DNA from: Streptomyces regalis
GTDB taxonomy: Bacteria > Actinomycetota > Actinomycetes > Streptomycetales > Streptomycetaceae
Reading direction: 5' to 3'
Assembly (NCBI RefSeq): GCF_001509475.1
Contig: NZ_LLZG01000176.1
Coordinates: forward strand, 22,289 to 86,288
Length of the DNA stretch: 64,000 bases
Shown here: in pieces, positions 20,049-29,161 of the stretch
Layout of the letters: every line of letters begins with the position of its first letter
Position numbering within the stretch: the stretch's first letter is position 1
Program-made: the position numbers and the translations under genes
Notes under the pieces: model-generated
What the model saw: only the letters and a program-made list of their open reading frames with translations
Told to the model about the DNA's origin: nothing
Databases searched by the model: none

Positions 20049-21443
20049 TCACCCGGCCGTCGGAGCGGCCGGGGTGGACAGCGTGCAGGAGTTGACCACA
20101 TCGCCGCTCGCGGGCCTGCCGACGGTACGGTCCGCGGGTGGTCGAGTGCCACGCTCCACCCATGAGACCAGCGCGTCGAACGCCGACCGGTAGCAGGGCA
20201 GAATCGGCCGGAGGCGGTCGGGATGGGTGTCGTACAGCCCATCGACATGAGTGCCGCCCGCGATCGTGAAATAGCGGTGCAGTGGGCCCCTTCCGCTCGC
20301 GTCGACCATGCGCGCGTACACGTCCGAGTCGGTGGCCTTCGGCAGCAGCGCGTCCAGATCGCCGTGCAGCGTGATCAGCGGTCTGCCGATGCGCCCGGTC
20401 AGCGCCACGCGGGCCACGGCGCGGCGGACGGACGCCGGACGCGACGCGTAGTCGTATGTGGCATCGGAGGCGCACGGCGACAGGATCTGTTGCGGGGTGG
20501 TTCCGGCGGACGGGCCGGGACAGCCGGGGTCGTACGCGGGGTCGAACTCGGCGCGGTAGATCTTCTGCGTGACTCCCCAGTAGGCCTGCTCGTGGTAGGG
20601 CCACAGAAACTCGGAGCCGCGCGGGAAACCGACCGCGTACAGGTCCTCGTCCCGTGCGGAGCCGAGCTTGCGTGCCACCGTCGTGGGCAAGGAGGTGAGC
20701 AGGTTGGGGCCGTCCGTGGTCCACAGGGCGCCCTCCCAGTCCACGCCGCCGTCGTACAGCTCGGGATGGTTCTCCAGCTGCCAGCGGGTGAGGTAGCCGC
20801 CATTGGAGATGCCGGTCATGTACGTACGGCGGGGAGCGTGCCCGTAGCGCTGGGCCACCGCCTTGCGGGCGGCCCGGGTGAGCTGGGTGGTTCGCACATT
20901 CCACTCGGCTACCGCGTCACCGGGCCGCTTGCCGTCGTGGTAGAAGTCGGGGCCGTTGTTGCCCTTGTCGGTTGCCGCGTAGGCGTAACCCAGCGCGAGG
21001 ACCTGGTCGGAGATCGCCGCGTCCGTCGCGTACTGCCTGCGGGTGCCGGGCGCTCCGGTGACGACCAGTCCGCCGTTCCAGCGGTCCGGCAGCCGGATCA
21101 CGAACTGTGCGTCGTGATGCAGGCCGTATGTGGCGTTGAAGCGGGAGGAGTCCGGGAAGTAGCCGTCGATCTGCATCCCGGGAACCCCGGCCGGCGTCCG
21201 GGTGCCCTGCGCCGTCAGCCCGGCCTGGTCGGCCATGTCGGTATAGGGCGTGCCGGCGAGTCCGGTCGTGGTCAGATCCGCCAGGCATGCGCTCCGCTGG
21301 AAGGCCGCGCCCGGTACTCGCAGGCGCTCTTGACGGGAGCAGTGGTGCTCGGCGACTGCCGTGGCGGTTGCGGGAGTCGGCCAGGTGAGGGCGGCGGTCA
21401 GCACAGTGGCGGCAACGAACGGAACACCTTGGGACAGGCGCAT
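20049..21443 (-). CDS. secreted tannase/feruloyl esterase-type alpha/beta hydrolase
   Basis: A 464-residue exported hydrolase. Residues 1-31 are a Sec signal peptide (VPFVAATVLTAALTWPTPATA). The nucleophile motif GISNGGY around residue 202 with RRTYMTGIS before it, LITLHGDLDALLP carrying the acid, and GGTHVDG with the likely catalytic His resemble the tannase/feruloyl esterase clan and the related 3-hydroxybutyrate-oligomer hydrolases. The repeated Cys residues would form disulfides outside the cell. Substrate choice (plant phenolic esters or hydroxybutyrate oligomers) cannot be settled. It is monocistronic; the 250 bases upstream (21444-21694) show no gene. Confidence 0.78.
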   Translation of the reverse strand: MRLSQGVPFVAATVLTAALTWPTPATATAVAEHHCSRQERLRVPGAAFQRSACLADLTTTGLAGTPYTDMADQAGLTAQGTRTPAGVPGMQIDGYFPDSSRFNATYGLHHDAQFVIRLPDRWNGGLVVTGAPGTRRQYATDAAISDQVLALGYAYAATDKGNNGPDFYHDGKRPGDAVAEWNVRTTQLTRAARKAVAQRYGHAPRRTYMTGISNGGYLTRWQLENHPELYDGGVDWEGALWTTDGPNLLTSLPTTVARKLGSARDEDLYAVGFPRGSEFLWPYHEQAYWGVTQKIYRAEFDPAYDPGCPGPSAGTTPQQILSPCASDATYDYASRPASVRRAVARVALTGRIGRPLITLHGDLDALLPKATDSDVYARMVDASGRGPLHRYFTIAGGTHVDGLYDTHPDRLRPILPCYRSAFDALVSWVERGTRPPADRTVGRPASGDVVNSCTLSTPAAPTAG

Positions 21444-21694
21444 GACGGCCTCCTGGAAGGGGGAGACGAGGGCAGCAGAGAGGGCGGAGCCGCGAAGGCT
21501 GCCTCATGGTGCGCGCCTGGCTCCTCCGCTTCCATGGGCTGGGGCCACATGGAACGCCGCCGCCAGATGGGGCCCCGAGACACGCCACTACACAGGGACC
21601 CAAGGCAAGTGAGGAGGAGCCCCAGTGCCTCTGTATGAGGCTGATGGCTGTGGACACGAGGCGCGGCGAACGCCCTCCAGACGGTCCTGGACGC

Positions 21695-22564
21695 TCAGCT
21701 GGGGCGTACGGCCATCTTGTCGAGCGCTTCCAGCAGCCCAGGCAGCTCCGGCCCGCGCCCGACCGGCAGGACCTCGCCGGGTTCGTCGTCGAGGAGTACG
21801 AACGCAATGTCGTCGGTCCTGGCGACGAGCGACCAGCCGGGGCCGTCCGCGCGCAAGGTCCGCGCGTCGCCCGGAGCGAACGCCGACCGGACGCGGCCGA
21901 GGGGCGGCGGGGAGTCCACGTAGGCGCGTGCCTCGGCGAGGACCCGCCGGATGCCGCTGTGGCCGCCCTGGCGCGCGCCCTGCTCGCCCCTCTCGGCCTC
22001 GTCCGGTTCTCCGCCCTCGTCCGCCGGCTCGGCGGCGTCCGACGAACTGCCCGGCATCACGAACGCGACGTCGTCGAGCTGCTCCCGCCACATCGCCCAC
22101 TGCAACGCGATCTCATCAGCGCCCAGGCGCCGCTGGGCCGGCCCCCACACGCTCGTGTCCGGCGGCGCCAACGGCGGACCCTCCGCGATCTCGGGGCCGG
22201 GATCGTGCGGCGCGGGCACATTGGGGGCGGCGACGGCGACCGCCAGGGGCCACCCGGGCAGCGCGGCCACGACCGTGCGTTCGTCGGGCGACAGGTCGTA
22301 CTCCATGCCGCAGTCCCAGGAGGCGATGGCGACGGCGACCAGCGAGACGTCGTCGATGACGACCGTCCATCGGGCGCCGTCGCCGTCCTGGCCGAGTACC
22401 AGGCCGTATCCGTCGGCGAGCGGCGCGAGGCCGAGCGCCGCGCAGGCCTCCGGATAGTCGTCGCCCAGCACGCTCGGGAACTTCGCCGGCGTCAGCAGTA
22501 CCGCCGTGAGCACATAGAGCGCATCGTCCGCGGCGGCGACGGCCTCCTCGTCCGTCCCGGCCAT
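21695..22564 (-). CDS. hypothetical protein, 289 residues
   Basis: I do not recognise a named family. The protein is soluble and acidic, with an N-terminal alpha/beta-looking part (residues 1-150), an Asp/Glu/Gly-rich linker (about 170-200, SSSDAAEPADEGGEPDEAERG) and a shorter C-terminal part ending ALDKMAVRPS. Two similar phrases, WTVVIDDVSLVAVAIASWDC and WSLVARTDDIAFVLLDDE, may be repeats of one fold. ATG 22564 (MAGTDEE) is preferred over the frame start at 22600 because GGGGAGG lies just upstream. It may share a transcript with the 98-residue protein upstream on the same strand. Streptomycete-type codon use suggests a real gene. Confidence 0.6.
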   Translation of the reverse strand: MAGTDEEAVAAADDALYVLTAVLLTPAKFPSVLGDDYPEACAALGLAPLADGYGLVLGQDGDGARWTVVIDDVSLVAVAIASWDCGMEYDLSPDERTVVAALPGWPLAVAVAAPNVPAPHDPGPEIAEGPPLAPPDTSVWGPAQRRLGADEIALQWAMWREQLDDVAFVMPGSSSDAAEPADEGGEPDEAERGEQGARQGGHSGIRRVLAEARAYVDSPPPLGRVRSAFAPGDARTLRADGPGWSLVARTDDIAFVLLDDEPGEVLPVGRGPELPGLLEALDKMAVRPS

Positions 22565-22698
22565 CCCAGCCTCCCCATCGGTTCGTCCATCGGCGCGCAC
22601 CCTAGTGCGAGCGGAAGCCGCTTGTCACGACTCCCAGGCACCCCGGAGCTGCAGTTTCCCGACCGGACGGGACGAATCGACCACGATTGCGCGCGGTG

Positions 22699-22995
22699 TC
22701 AGGCCGCCGGGAGCCCGAGAAGCGACCGGGCGACGGTCTGTGGCGACTCGTCGCGCTCCCGGGCGAGCGCGATGACGGCCCGGCACGCCAGCTCACTCAC
22801 CCCGAACGACAGCGCCTCTGGAGACACCCAGCCGGCGGCCTCGTCGATCTGCTCCTGGTCGTCCTCCGCGCAGGCCGACACATAGACGGCGGCGGCCTCG
22901 AACAGATTGTGCGTCTGCCTGTCCCTGCCGGTGTCCGCCTCCGTACGCATGGACCGGAGAAATCTCGCATACGACTTGCGCACCCTGCCCCACAT
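22699..22995 (-). CDS. hypothetical protein, 98 residues
   Basis: A small, probably all-helical soluble protein of unknown function, starting MWGRVRKSYARFLRSM and containing a Glu/Asp-rich middle (SACAEDDQEQIDEAAGW). ATG 22995 follows GGAAGG by about eight bases. It reads in the same direction as the 289-residue protein and is separated from it by about 135 bases, so a shared transcript is possible but not certain. Confidence 0.55.
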   Translation of the reverse strand: MWGRVRKSYARFLRSMRTEADTGRDRQTHNLFEAAAVYVSACAEDDQEQIDEAAGWVSPEALSFGVSELACRAVIALARERDESPQTVARSLLGLPAA

Positions 22996-23150
22996 GCTGA
23001 TCGCCTTCCCCCTGCTTGGCTGACCTGATTGATCGTCCATCTTCCCCTAATCAACGTAGAGTCGGAGCCTCGGCGGCAGAAGGGGGACGGTGCGGTGAAG
23101 CGCTTCTGGCGCCTCGAGCGGATCCGGCACCCGAATGGCACATCGACCGG

Positions 23151-23675
23151 TCAGCCGCCGAGTGAGGCGATCGTCTCGCGCAGCCAGGTGAGTTCGGCCC
23201 GGGACGTGGCCCGAGCGATGGTCAGGATGCCGCGCCGGAAGGGATCGTCCAGTTCCTCGGCGCGCAGTGGCCGGTCACCGTCGTAGAAGAAGCTGGCGGG
23301 CTCCTCGAGGAAGGCGAGCCGACGTCGTAGTACGACGGACTGAGCGGCCGCGTCGTCCAGGTGACGCAGGAAGGCGAGCACCGTGAACCACCGGTTCTCG
23401 TCGCTGATGTCACGCGGGTCGGGCTCGGTGAGCCGGTGGCGTAGTTCCCGTCGGCCGGCATCGGTCAGCGTCAGCACGTGACGCGGAGCGGCCACGGCTC
23501 CGGGCTCTGTGGCACGGGCCAGCAGGCCCGCCTTTTCCAGCCGCTTGATCGCGGGGTACAGCGTGCTCTCGGCGACCGGCTTCACGTGTCCCGTCAGCGC
23601 CGCGATGCGTTTGCGCAGTTCATAGCCGTGGAGCGGGGTGTCGTAGAGGAATCCGAGGATGGCGAGCTCCAGCAT
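23151..23675 (-). CDS. PadR-family transcriptional regulator
   Basis: A 174-residue repressor. The N-terminal winged helix reads MLELAILGFLYDTPLHGYEL, then KPVAESTLYPAIKRLEKAGLL with the recognition helix, the PadR hallmark. The C-terminal helical part (about 100-174) is the dimer arm of the longer subgroup. It is divergent from the alpha/beta hydrolase gene, and a near-perfect 20-base palindrome lies in the 115-base gap, so it probably represses that gene and itself. ATG 23675 is used; a GTG two codons upstream is equally open. Confidence 0.88.
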   Translation of the reverse strand: MLELAILGFLYDTPLHGYELRKRIAALTGHVKPVAESTLYPAIKRLEKAGLLARATEPGAVAAPRHVLTLTDAGRRELRHRLTEPDPRDISDENRWFTVLAFLRHLDDAAAQSVVLRRRLAFLEEPASFFYDGDRPLRAEELDDPFRRGILTIARATSRAELTWLRETIASLGG

Positions 23676-23732
23676 GCCCACATTCTCGCTCAGGTCCGGT
23701 GTACATCCGGGATGGCATACATCGTCTTATTA

Positions 23733-23752
23733 ATACATCGGTATCGAGGTAT
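23733..23752. promoter_or_regulatory. palindromic operator between PadR and hydrolase genes
   Basis: The 20 bases follow the symmetric pattern ATAC-x-TCG-x-TA-x-CGA-x-GTAT, with 16 positions self-complementary. A further half-site, ATACATCG, lies at 23717-23724. The local sequence is unusually AT-rich for this genome and also holds TATTAATA, a likely promoter element. PadR proteins bind ATGT/ACAT-type palindromes of this size. Confidence 0.6.
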
Positions 23753-23790
23753 AGGGTGGGGCGGTGACCACGGCTCCAAGGGAGGACGCG

Positions 23791-24546
23791 ATGAGGCAGG
23801 CCGAGTTCGACGGCAAGGGCAGCTGCATCCGCTGGACGGAGACGCCGGGGGAGGAGCCCGCGCGCGTGTATGTGCACGGACTGGGGTCGGTGTCCTCCGT
23901 GTACCACGCCCATATCGCCGCCCGGGGCGAACTCGCAGGTCGACGTAGCCTGTTCATCGACCTGCCGGGGCACGGCATCAGCGACCGGCCCGAGAGCTTC
24001 GGTTACCGGTTGGAGGAACACGCAGACGCCCTCGCGGCGGCGCTGGACGCGGCGGAGCTGAGGGGTGCGGAGCTGGTCGCGCACAGCATGGGCGGTTCCG
24101 TCGCCATCGTGCTCGCCCACCGTCGGCCCGACCTCGTCTCCCGGCTGGTGCTCACCGAGGCCAACCTCGACGCCTCGCCTCCGCCCGCTCCCGGGAGCGC
24201 AGGGATCACGGCCTACGAGGAGGAGGAGTTCGTCGGCGGCGCGCACGCGCGCGTGCTGGAGGCCGTCGGGCCGCTGTGGGCGGCGACCATGAGGTTGGCC
24301 GACCCGCGCGCCCTGCACCGCAGCGCCGTGTGGCTGAGGCGAGGCTCCGAGCCGATCATGCGCGAGATCCTCGAGGGGCTGACCATCGACCGCGTGTACC
24401 TTCAGGGCGAGCTCAGCGGCGAACTTCCGGGCAGGAAAGCTTTGGAGGCCGCGGGCGTGCGCGTGGTGATCGTGCCCGGCGCCGGCCACAACGTCATGTT
24501 CGACAACCCCGACGCCTTCGTGGCGGCGGTCGCCGGGCGGGACTGA
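23791..24546 (+). CDS. alpha/beta-fold hydrolase
   Basis: A 251-residue cytoplasmic hydrolase. The oxyanion region HGLGSVSSVY (near residue 36), the nucleophile elbow AHSMGGS (near 102) and the final base in GAGHNVMFDNP (His near 235) place it in the alpha/beta hydrolase_1 family. ATG 23791 has GGGAGG six bases upstream; GTG 23764 is an alternative but has no good site. It is divergent from padR and probably under its control. PadR regulons often include detoxification enzymes. It ends four bases before the convergent methyltransferase. Confidence 0.82.
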   Translation: MRQAEFDGKGSCIRWTETPGEEPARVYVHGLGSVSSVYHAHIAARGELAGRRSLFIDLPGHGISDRPESFGYRLEEHADALAAALDAAELRGAELVAHSMGGSVAIVLAHRRPDLVSRLVLTEANLDASPPPAPGSAGITAYEEEEFVGGAHARVLEAVGPLWAATMRLADPRALHRSAVWLRRGSEPIMREILEGLTIDRVYLQGELSGELPGRKALEAAGVRVVIVPGAGHNVMFDNPDAFVAAVAGRD

Positions 24547-24550
24547 GCCT

Positions 24551-25150
24551 TCAGGACTCCCGTACGGCCAGCGCCAGGAAGCGGTCGTCCTCGTCGACGT
24601 ACAACGTCATGCGCCATCCCGCCCCGGCCAGCAGCGGCCGAAGGCTGGGCTCGGCCCTCAGGTCGCCGGGGGTGATCTGGCGGCCCTGGCGTGCCGCGAG
24701 TGCCGCCCTGCCGATCGGGTGGAACAGTGCGAGCGTGCCGCCACGGCGCACCACACGGGCCAACTCCCGCAAATTCGTCGTCGGATGAGGCAGGTGTGCG
24801 ATGAGGCCGGCCGCGAACACGGCGTCGAGTGACTCCGACCGCAACGGCAGCGCGGCCACATCGGCGAGCAGCAACTGCCCGTCGGCGTCGCGTCCGGCCC
24901 GTACGGCGGCCTCCAGCATGGCCGGGGTCAGATCGGCCCCCAGGACCACTCCTGAGGGCCCCACAGCGGCACGCAGGGGCGGCAGGGCGCGCCCGGTGCC
25001 GCAGCCCGCGTCGAGCACGCGGCCCCCCTCGCGCAGCCCGAGCTCGGCGACCGCGGCCGTATAGGCGGGCCCGTCGTCGGGGAACCGACTGTCCCAGTCG
25101 GCGGCGCGGGCGGTGAAGAACTCCTGCACGTGTGTGTGGTCGTCGCTCAT
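24551..25150 (-). CDS. class I SAM-dependent methyltransferase
   Basis: A 199-residue methyltransferase with the SAM-binding motif I VLDAGCGTGRALPPL, the acidic loop GADLTPAML, motif LLLADVAALPLRSESLDAVF, and LARVVRRGGTLALFHP, the order found in Methyltransf_11 enzymes. The N-terminus (HTHVQEFFTARAADWDSRFP) is typical of small-molecule methyltransferases of this group. ATG 25150 is preferred over the ATG three codons upstream. The substrate is unknown and no biosynthetic genes lie next to it. Confidence 0.85.
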   Translation of the reverse strand: MSDDHTHVQEFFTARAADWDSRFPDDGPAYTAAVAELGLREGGRVLDAGCGTGRALPPLRAAVGPSGVVLGADLTPAMLEAAVRAGRDADGQLLLADVAALPLRSESLDAVFAAGLIAHLPHPTTNLRELARVVRRGGTLALFHPIGRAALAARQGRQITPGDLRAEPSLRPLLAGAGWRMTLYVDEDDRFLALAVRES

Positions 25151-25302
25151 GTTCCGCATGATCCCTCACCGGCACGGATGACGCCGCTGTGCACACGTTC
25201 GAGCGTGACGCGATCGTTCCGGTGCATCTGTGCGTCATATTCCAACAGCTTTCGAAATGCGCCCCCTTCTTGCGTCCGTGCCCCCGCTAGCGTCCCGGGG
25301 TC

Positions 25303-26076
25303 ATGGGACACCTGGACCACGCCGCCCTGGGCTGGCTGACCCCCGTGCTGTCGTACGTGATGGCCTGTATAGGCGCCGCGCTCGGCCTGCGCTGCACCGT
25401 CCGTGCGCTCGGCGCCACCGGCCGTCCGCGCCGCAACTGGCTCATCACCGCGGCCTCGGCGATCGGCACCGGCATCTGGACCATGCACTTCGTGGCCATG
25501 CTGGGCTTCAGCGTCAGTGGCACCGACATCCGCTACGACGTGCCGCTCACCATCGTGAGCCTCCTCGTCGCCATGGCCGTCGTCTGCGCCGGCGTCTTCG
25601 CCGTCGGATACAGTCGCGACCGGACCCGCGCGCTCTTCCTCGGCGGGCTCACCACCGGACTCGGCGTCGCGAGCATGCACTACCTGGGCATGGCCGCCGT
25701 ACGACTCCACGGCGACGTCACCTACGACCCCGTCCTCGTCGGACTCTCCGTCCTGATCGCCATCGTCGCGGCGACGGCAGCCCTGTGGGCCGCGCTCAAC
25801 ATCAAGTCGCCCGTGGCCGTCACTATCGCCTCCTTGATCATGGGCGCGGCGGTCAGCAGCATGCATTACACCGGGATGTTCGCCGTCGGCGTGGACGTCA
25901 CGCCCTCCGGTGACGTCCTGCCCGGGGCCACGGCGATGCAGTTCATCTTCCCCCTCGCCGTCGGCCTCGGGTCCTACCTCTTCCTGACCTCGGCCTTCGT
26001 CGCGCTCTCGCCCACCACGAGGGAGCGCGAGGCATCCGCGTCGGCCCAGCGGTCGGTCGAGAGCGTCACCGGCTAG
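25303..26076 (+). CDS. MHYT-domain integral membrane sensor
   Basis: A 257-residue membrane protein with seven hydrophobic segments. The MHYT signature appears three times as WTMHFVAML, SMHYLGMA and SMHYTGMF, each at the end of a helix; in the family these residues are proposed to bind copper and sense oxygen, CO or NO. No output domain is attached, so signalling would depend on a partner. It is 67 bases upstream of the conservon sensor kinase cvnA and on the same strand, which makes the conservon the likely partner. The shared promoter would lie in 25160-25302. Confidence 0.88.
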   Translation: MGHLDHAALGWLTPVLSYVMACIGAALGLRCTVRALGATGRPRRNWLITAASAIGTGIWTMHFVAMLGFSVSGTDIRYDVPLTIVSLLVAMAVVCAGVFAVGYSRDRTRALFLGGLTTGLGVASMHYLGMAAVRLHGDVTYDPVLVGLSVLIAIVAATAALWAALNIKSPVAVTIASLIMGAAVSSMHYTGMFAVGVDVTPSGDVLPGATAMQFIFPLAVGLGSYLFLTSAFVALSPTTREREASASAQRSVESVTG

Positions 26077-26143
26077 CGGCGGGTCCGGACCGGTGACGGC
26101 CCGGGAAGGCACGCCCCCCGAACCACTTCCGAGCGAGGAGGCC

Positions 26144-28669
26144 ATGCGTACACCCCGTAGGACCACCGCAGCCGGCGCCGAGACGCCGTCCCCGCCACCC
26201 GTGCGCGGCCGCCGCGCCCATGCCGGACCGCCGGCCGACGAAGACCCGGAAGAACTCACGGGCGTGGCGCCGGGCGACCCACCCACGCGCGCGGAGCGCT
26301 GGCGCCTACGGCCGCGCACCGTCCGCGCCAAGATCGTCTGCCTGCTGATGGTGCCGGTCGTCTCGCTGCTGGCCCTGTGGGCCTACGCCACCGTCAGCAC
26401 CGCGCAGGACGTCTCCAGGCTGCGCCAGTTGCAGCGCGTCGACTCCGAGATCAGGGTCCCCGTCGCGGCCGCCGTCGCCGCCCTCCAGGCCGAACGCGAG
26501 GCCGCGGTGCGCTATGCGACCGAGCCTGGCGCCGGACAGGGCGCCGACTTCAAGAGGCTCGCGGAAGGCACCGACAAGGCGGTGGCGCAACTGCGGCTCG
26601 GCGACCGCAGCACCGTCGCCGACAGCGAGGAACTCCCCGCCGGAGTGGCCCGGCGACTCGAGGCCTTCGTCACCGGCGCCGAGCAGCTGAGCAGCGTACG
26701 CAGTGCCGTTCTCGACCGCCGCTCCGGCTGGGACGAGGCGTACGGGCGGTACACGAAGACCATCGCGAGCGCGTTCTCGGTGGGCGGCGCGCTCACCGGC
26801 ATCCAGGACGCCGAACTCGGCTCCGACGCACGCGTGCTGCTCGAATTCGCCCGCGCGGGCGAGGCGCTGGCCCAGGAGGCCGTGGTGCTGGACAGCGCAC
26901 GCCTCGCCGGGCGTCTCGACGGAGAGCGGCTGAGGCTGTTCGCCGGCGCAGTCGACACCCGTCGTACGCTCACCGAATCCGCCGTCGCCGACCTGCGTGG
27001 CCCGGAACGCGCGGCCTGGCAGAGTCTCGCCGACGGCAGCGTCTATGCGACCGTGGCCGCCGTCGAGGACAAGGTCCTGTCCACCGCACCGGGTGTACGG
27101 GCGATCGACGCGGCGCCGGAAGCGACCTGGAGCAAGGCGCACGCACGCGTGCAGGGCGGAATGCGGACGATCGAGCAGGACGCCGGGCGCGGAGTCGCAG
27201 ACAGTGCCGACCCCTTCACCCGTGGCCTGCTCACCCCGGCCGGCGCCGCCGTCCTCCTCGGCCTCGCCGCCGTCGCCGCCTCTCTCGTGATCTCCGTACG
27301 CATCGGCCGAGGCCTCGTCGTCGAGCTGGTCAGCCTGCGCAACGGCGCCCTGGAGATCGCCCGGCGCAAACTCCCCGAGGCCATGCGCAAGCTGCGCGCC
27401 GGTGAGGAGATCGACATCCACGCCGAGGCACCGCCCGGACCGCCCGCCGAGGACGAGACCGGCCAGGTCGGCGAGGCCCTGAGCACCGTCCACCGCGCCG
27501 CACTCCGGGCCGCCGTGGAGCGCGCCGAGCTCGCCAGCGGCATCTCCGGTGTCTTCGTCAACCTCGCCCGCCGCAGCCAGGTCCTGGTGCACCGCCAACT
27601 GAGCCTCCTGGACAGCATGGAGCGGCGCTCCGACGACCCGAACGAACTGAGCGACCTCTTCCGGCTCGACCACCTCACCACCCGCATGCGACGCCACGCC
27701 GAGAGCCTGATCATCCTCTCGGGAGCGGCACCCGGGCGGGCCTGGCGGATGCCGGTCTCCCTGACCAACGTGGTGCGCGCGGCCGTCTCCGAAGTCGAGG
27801 ACTACGCGCGCGTGGAGGTACGACAGCTCCCCGAGGCGTTGGTCATCGGCGCGGCCGTCGCAGACCTCACCCACCTCCTCGCCGAGATCGTCGAGAACGC
27901 CGCCCAGTTTTCGCCGCCCCACACACGCGTGCGCATCACCGGCGAGCCCGTGGGCAACGGCTACGCCGTCGAGGTCGAGGACCGCGGCCTGGGCATGGGC
28001 AAGGAGACCCTCGCCGAGGCCAACCGGCGCATCGAACAGTCCGAGGCGCTCGACCTGTTCGACAGCGACCGGCTCGGCCTCTTCGTCGTCAGCAGGCTCG
28101 CGTCCCGGCACGGCATCAAGGTGCACCTGCGCACCTCTCCCTACGGCGGCACCACCGCGGTCGTCCTGCTGCCCACCGCCCTGCTGCACGACGCCACGGC
28201 GGAACGTTCCCTCGGCAGGAAGGCGGACGACGAGCGGCCCGCCGAGCGCGAGTACGCGCGCGTGCCCGCCGCCGACCGGCACCAGGAGTCCGTCCACGCG
28301 GTCGCCGGCCGGCCGGCCCTGGTGGCTCCCGCACCAGCGGTGGCGGAGGCCACCACGACCGACACCCCACCCTCGGGAGTCACCACCTTGCGACTGCACC
28401 GCCCCCCGGACGTCTCCGAGGCCTCCGACGACCTCCCACGCCGCGTACGGCAGGCGAGTCTCGCCCCCCAACTGCGCGAGGGGCGGCCCGAGGAACCGGC
28501 GCAGCCGCCCGCCGCCCGCGACGACGACCAGCGCACCCCCGAACTCGTACGGGACCGCATGGCGGCATACCGCGACGGCTGGACGCGCGGCGGCGGCAGG
28601 CAGCCCGGCCGTGACGCCACTCCCGATTCCACAACGCGTAGCGACAGCAGCGAAGGAGACCCCGCATGA
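26144..28669 (+). CDS. cvnA: conservon sensor histidine kinase-like protein
   Basis: An 841-residue membrane sensor of the CvnA type. A cytoplasmic lead is followed by a first membrane helix (about residues 60-82, IVCLLMVPVVSLLALWAYA), an extracellular nitrate/nitrite-sensor-like domain (to about 360), a second helix (AVLLGLAAVAASLVISVRIG), then a dimer region and a GHKL ATPase domain with EIVENAAQF, VEDRGLGMG and GLFVVSRLASRHG. The long Pro/Ala/Arg-rich tail is typical. ATG 26144 has GAGGAG close upstream; the GTG at 26093 lacks this. Its stop overlaps the start of cvnB. In S. coelicolor, Cvn proteins form a membrane G-protein-coupled-receptor-like complex. Confidence 0.93.
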   Translation: MRTPRRTTAAGAETPSPPPVRGRRAHAGPPADEDPEELTGVAPGDPPTRAERWRLRPRTVRAKIVCLLMVPVVSLLALWAYATVSTAQDVSRLRQLQRVDSEIRVPVAAAVAALQAEREAAVRYATEPGAGQGADFKRLAEGTDKAVAQLRLGDRSTVADSEELPAGVARRLEAFVTGAEQLSSVRSAVLDRRSGWDEAYGRYTKTIASAFSVGGALTGIQDAELGSDARVLLEFARAGEALAQEAVVLDSARLAGRLDGERLRLFAGAVDTRRTLTESAVADLRGPERAAWQSLADGSVYATVAAVEDKVLSTAPGVRAIDAAPEATWSKAHARVQGGMRTIEQDAGRGVADSADPFTRGLLTPAGAAVLLGLAAVAASLVISVRIGRGLVVELVSLRNGALEIARRKLPEAMRKLRAGEEIDIHAEAPPGPPAEDETGQVGEALSTVHRAALRAAVERAELASGISGVFVNLARRSQVLVHRQLSLLDSMERRSDDPNELSDLFRLDHLTTRMRRHAESLIILSGAAPGRAWRMPVSLTNVVRAAVSEVEDYARVEVRQLPEALVIGAAVADLTHLLAEIVENAAQFSPPHTRVRITGEPVGNGYAVEVEDRGLGMGKETLAEANRRIEQSEALDLFDSDRLGLFVVSRLASRHGIKVHLRTSPYGGTTAVVLLPTALLHDATAERSLGRKADDERPAEREYARVPAADRHQESVHAVAGRPALVAPAPAVAEATTTDTPPSGVTTLRLHRPPDVSEASDDLPRRVRQASLAPQLREGRPEEPAQPPAARDDDQRTPELVRDRMAAYRDGWTRGGGRQPGRDATPDSTTRSDSSEGDPA

Positions 28670-29139
28670 TCCAGGATCCGGGCATGAGAGCGGCCGTGGG
28701 GGTCCCCCCGCTCGAGCGAAGCCGAGAGTGGGGGAGGTCCGGCGAACTCGACTGGCTGCTGGACGACTTGGTGCTGCGAGTGAGCGAGGTACGGCACGCC
28801 GTGGTGCTGTCCAACGACGGACTCGCCGTGGGCGCGTCGACCGGCCTCCGCCGCGAGGACGCCGAGCATCTCGCCGCCGTCGCCTCCGGCTTCCACAGTC
28901 TGGCCAAGGGCGCGGGCAGGCACTTCGGTGCCGGCGGCGTACGCCAGACCATGGTGGAGATGGACGACGCCTTCCTGTTCGTGGCGGCCGCGGGCGACGG
29001 CTCCTGTCTCGCCGTCCTCACCGCCGTGACAGCCGACATCGGACTGGTGGCGTACGAGATGGCACGGCTGGTCAAACGCGTCGGCGAGCACCTCTGCACG
29101 CCGACGCGCGTGGCAGCGCGGCCGCCTGCCGCGGGATGA
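28666..29139 (+). CDS. cvnB: conservon roadblock/LC7-domain protein
   Basis: A 157-residue roadblock/LC7 protein that in conservons helps the sensor control the small GTPase CvnD. The core (residues 25-140) reads LDWLLDDLVLRVSEVRHAVV, LSNDGLAVGASTGLRREDAE and LVAYEMARLVKRVGEHL. The 25-residue extension before LDWLLDD (GVPPLERSREWGRSGE) is unusual and may mean a later true start, although no internal start is available before the core. Its ATG overlaps the cvnA stop (ATGA). A second, shorter copy of this protein is encoded at 30936-31349. Confidence 0.92.
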   Translation: MIQDPGMRAAVGVPPLERSREWGRSGELDWLLDDLVLRVSEVRHAVVLSNDGLAVGASTGLRREDAEHLAAVASGFHSLAKGAGRHFGAGGVRQTMVEMDDAFLFVAAAGDGSCLAVLTAVTADIGLVAYEMARLVKRVGEHLCTPTRVAARPPAAG

Positions 29140-29161
29140 GCCGGAAGGGCGGTCCGCGCGC

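Noticed and set aside
26306..28471. A 721-codon minus-strand frame opposite cvnA
   Set aside because: It is antisense to a clear sensor kinase and gives Gly/Val-rich sequence without motifs.
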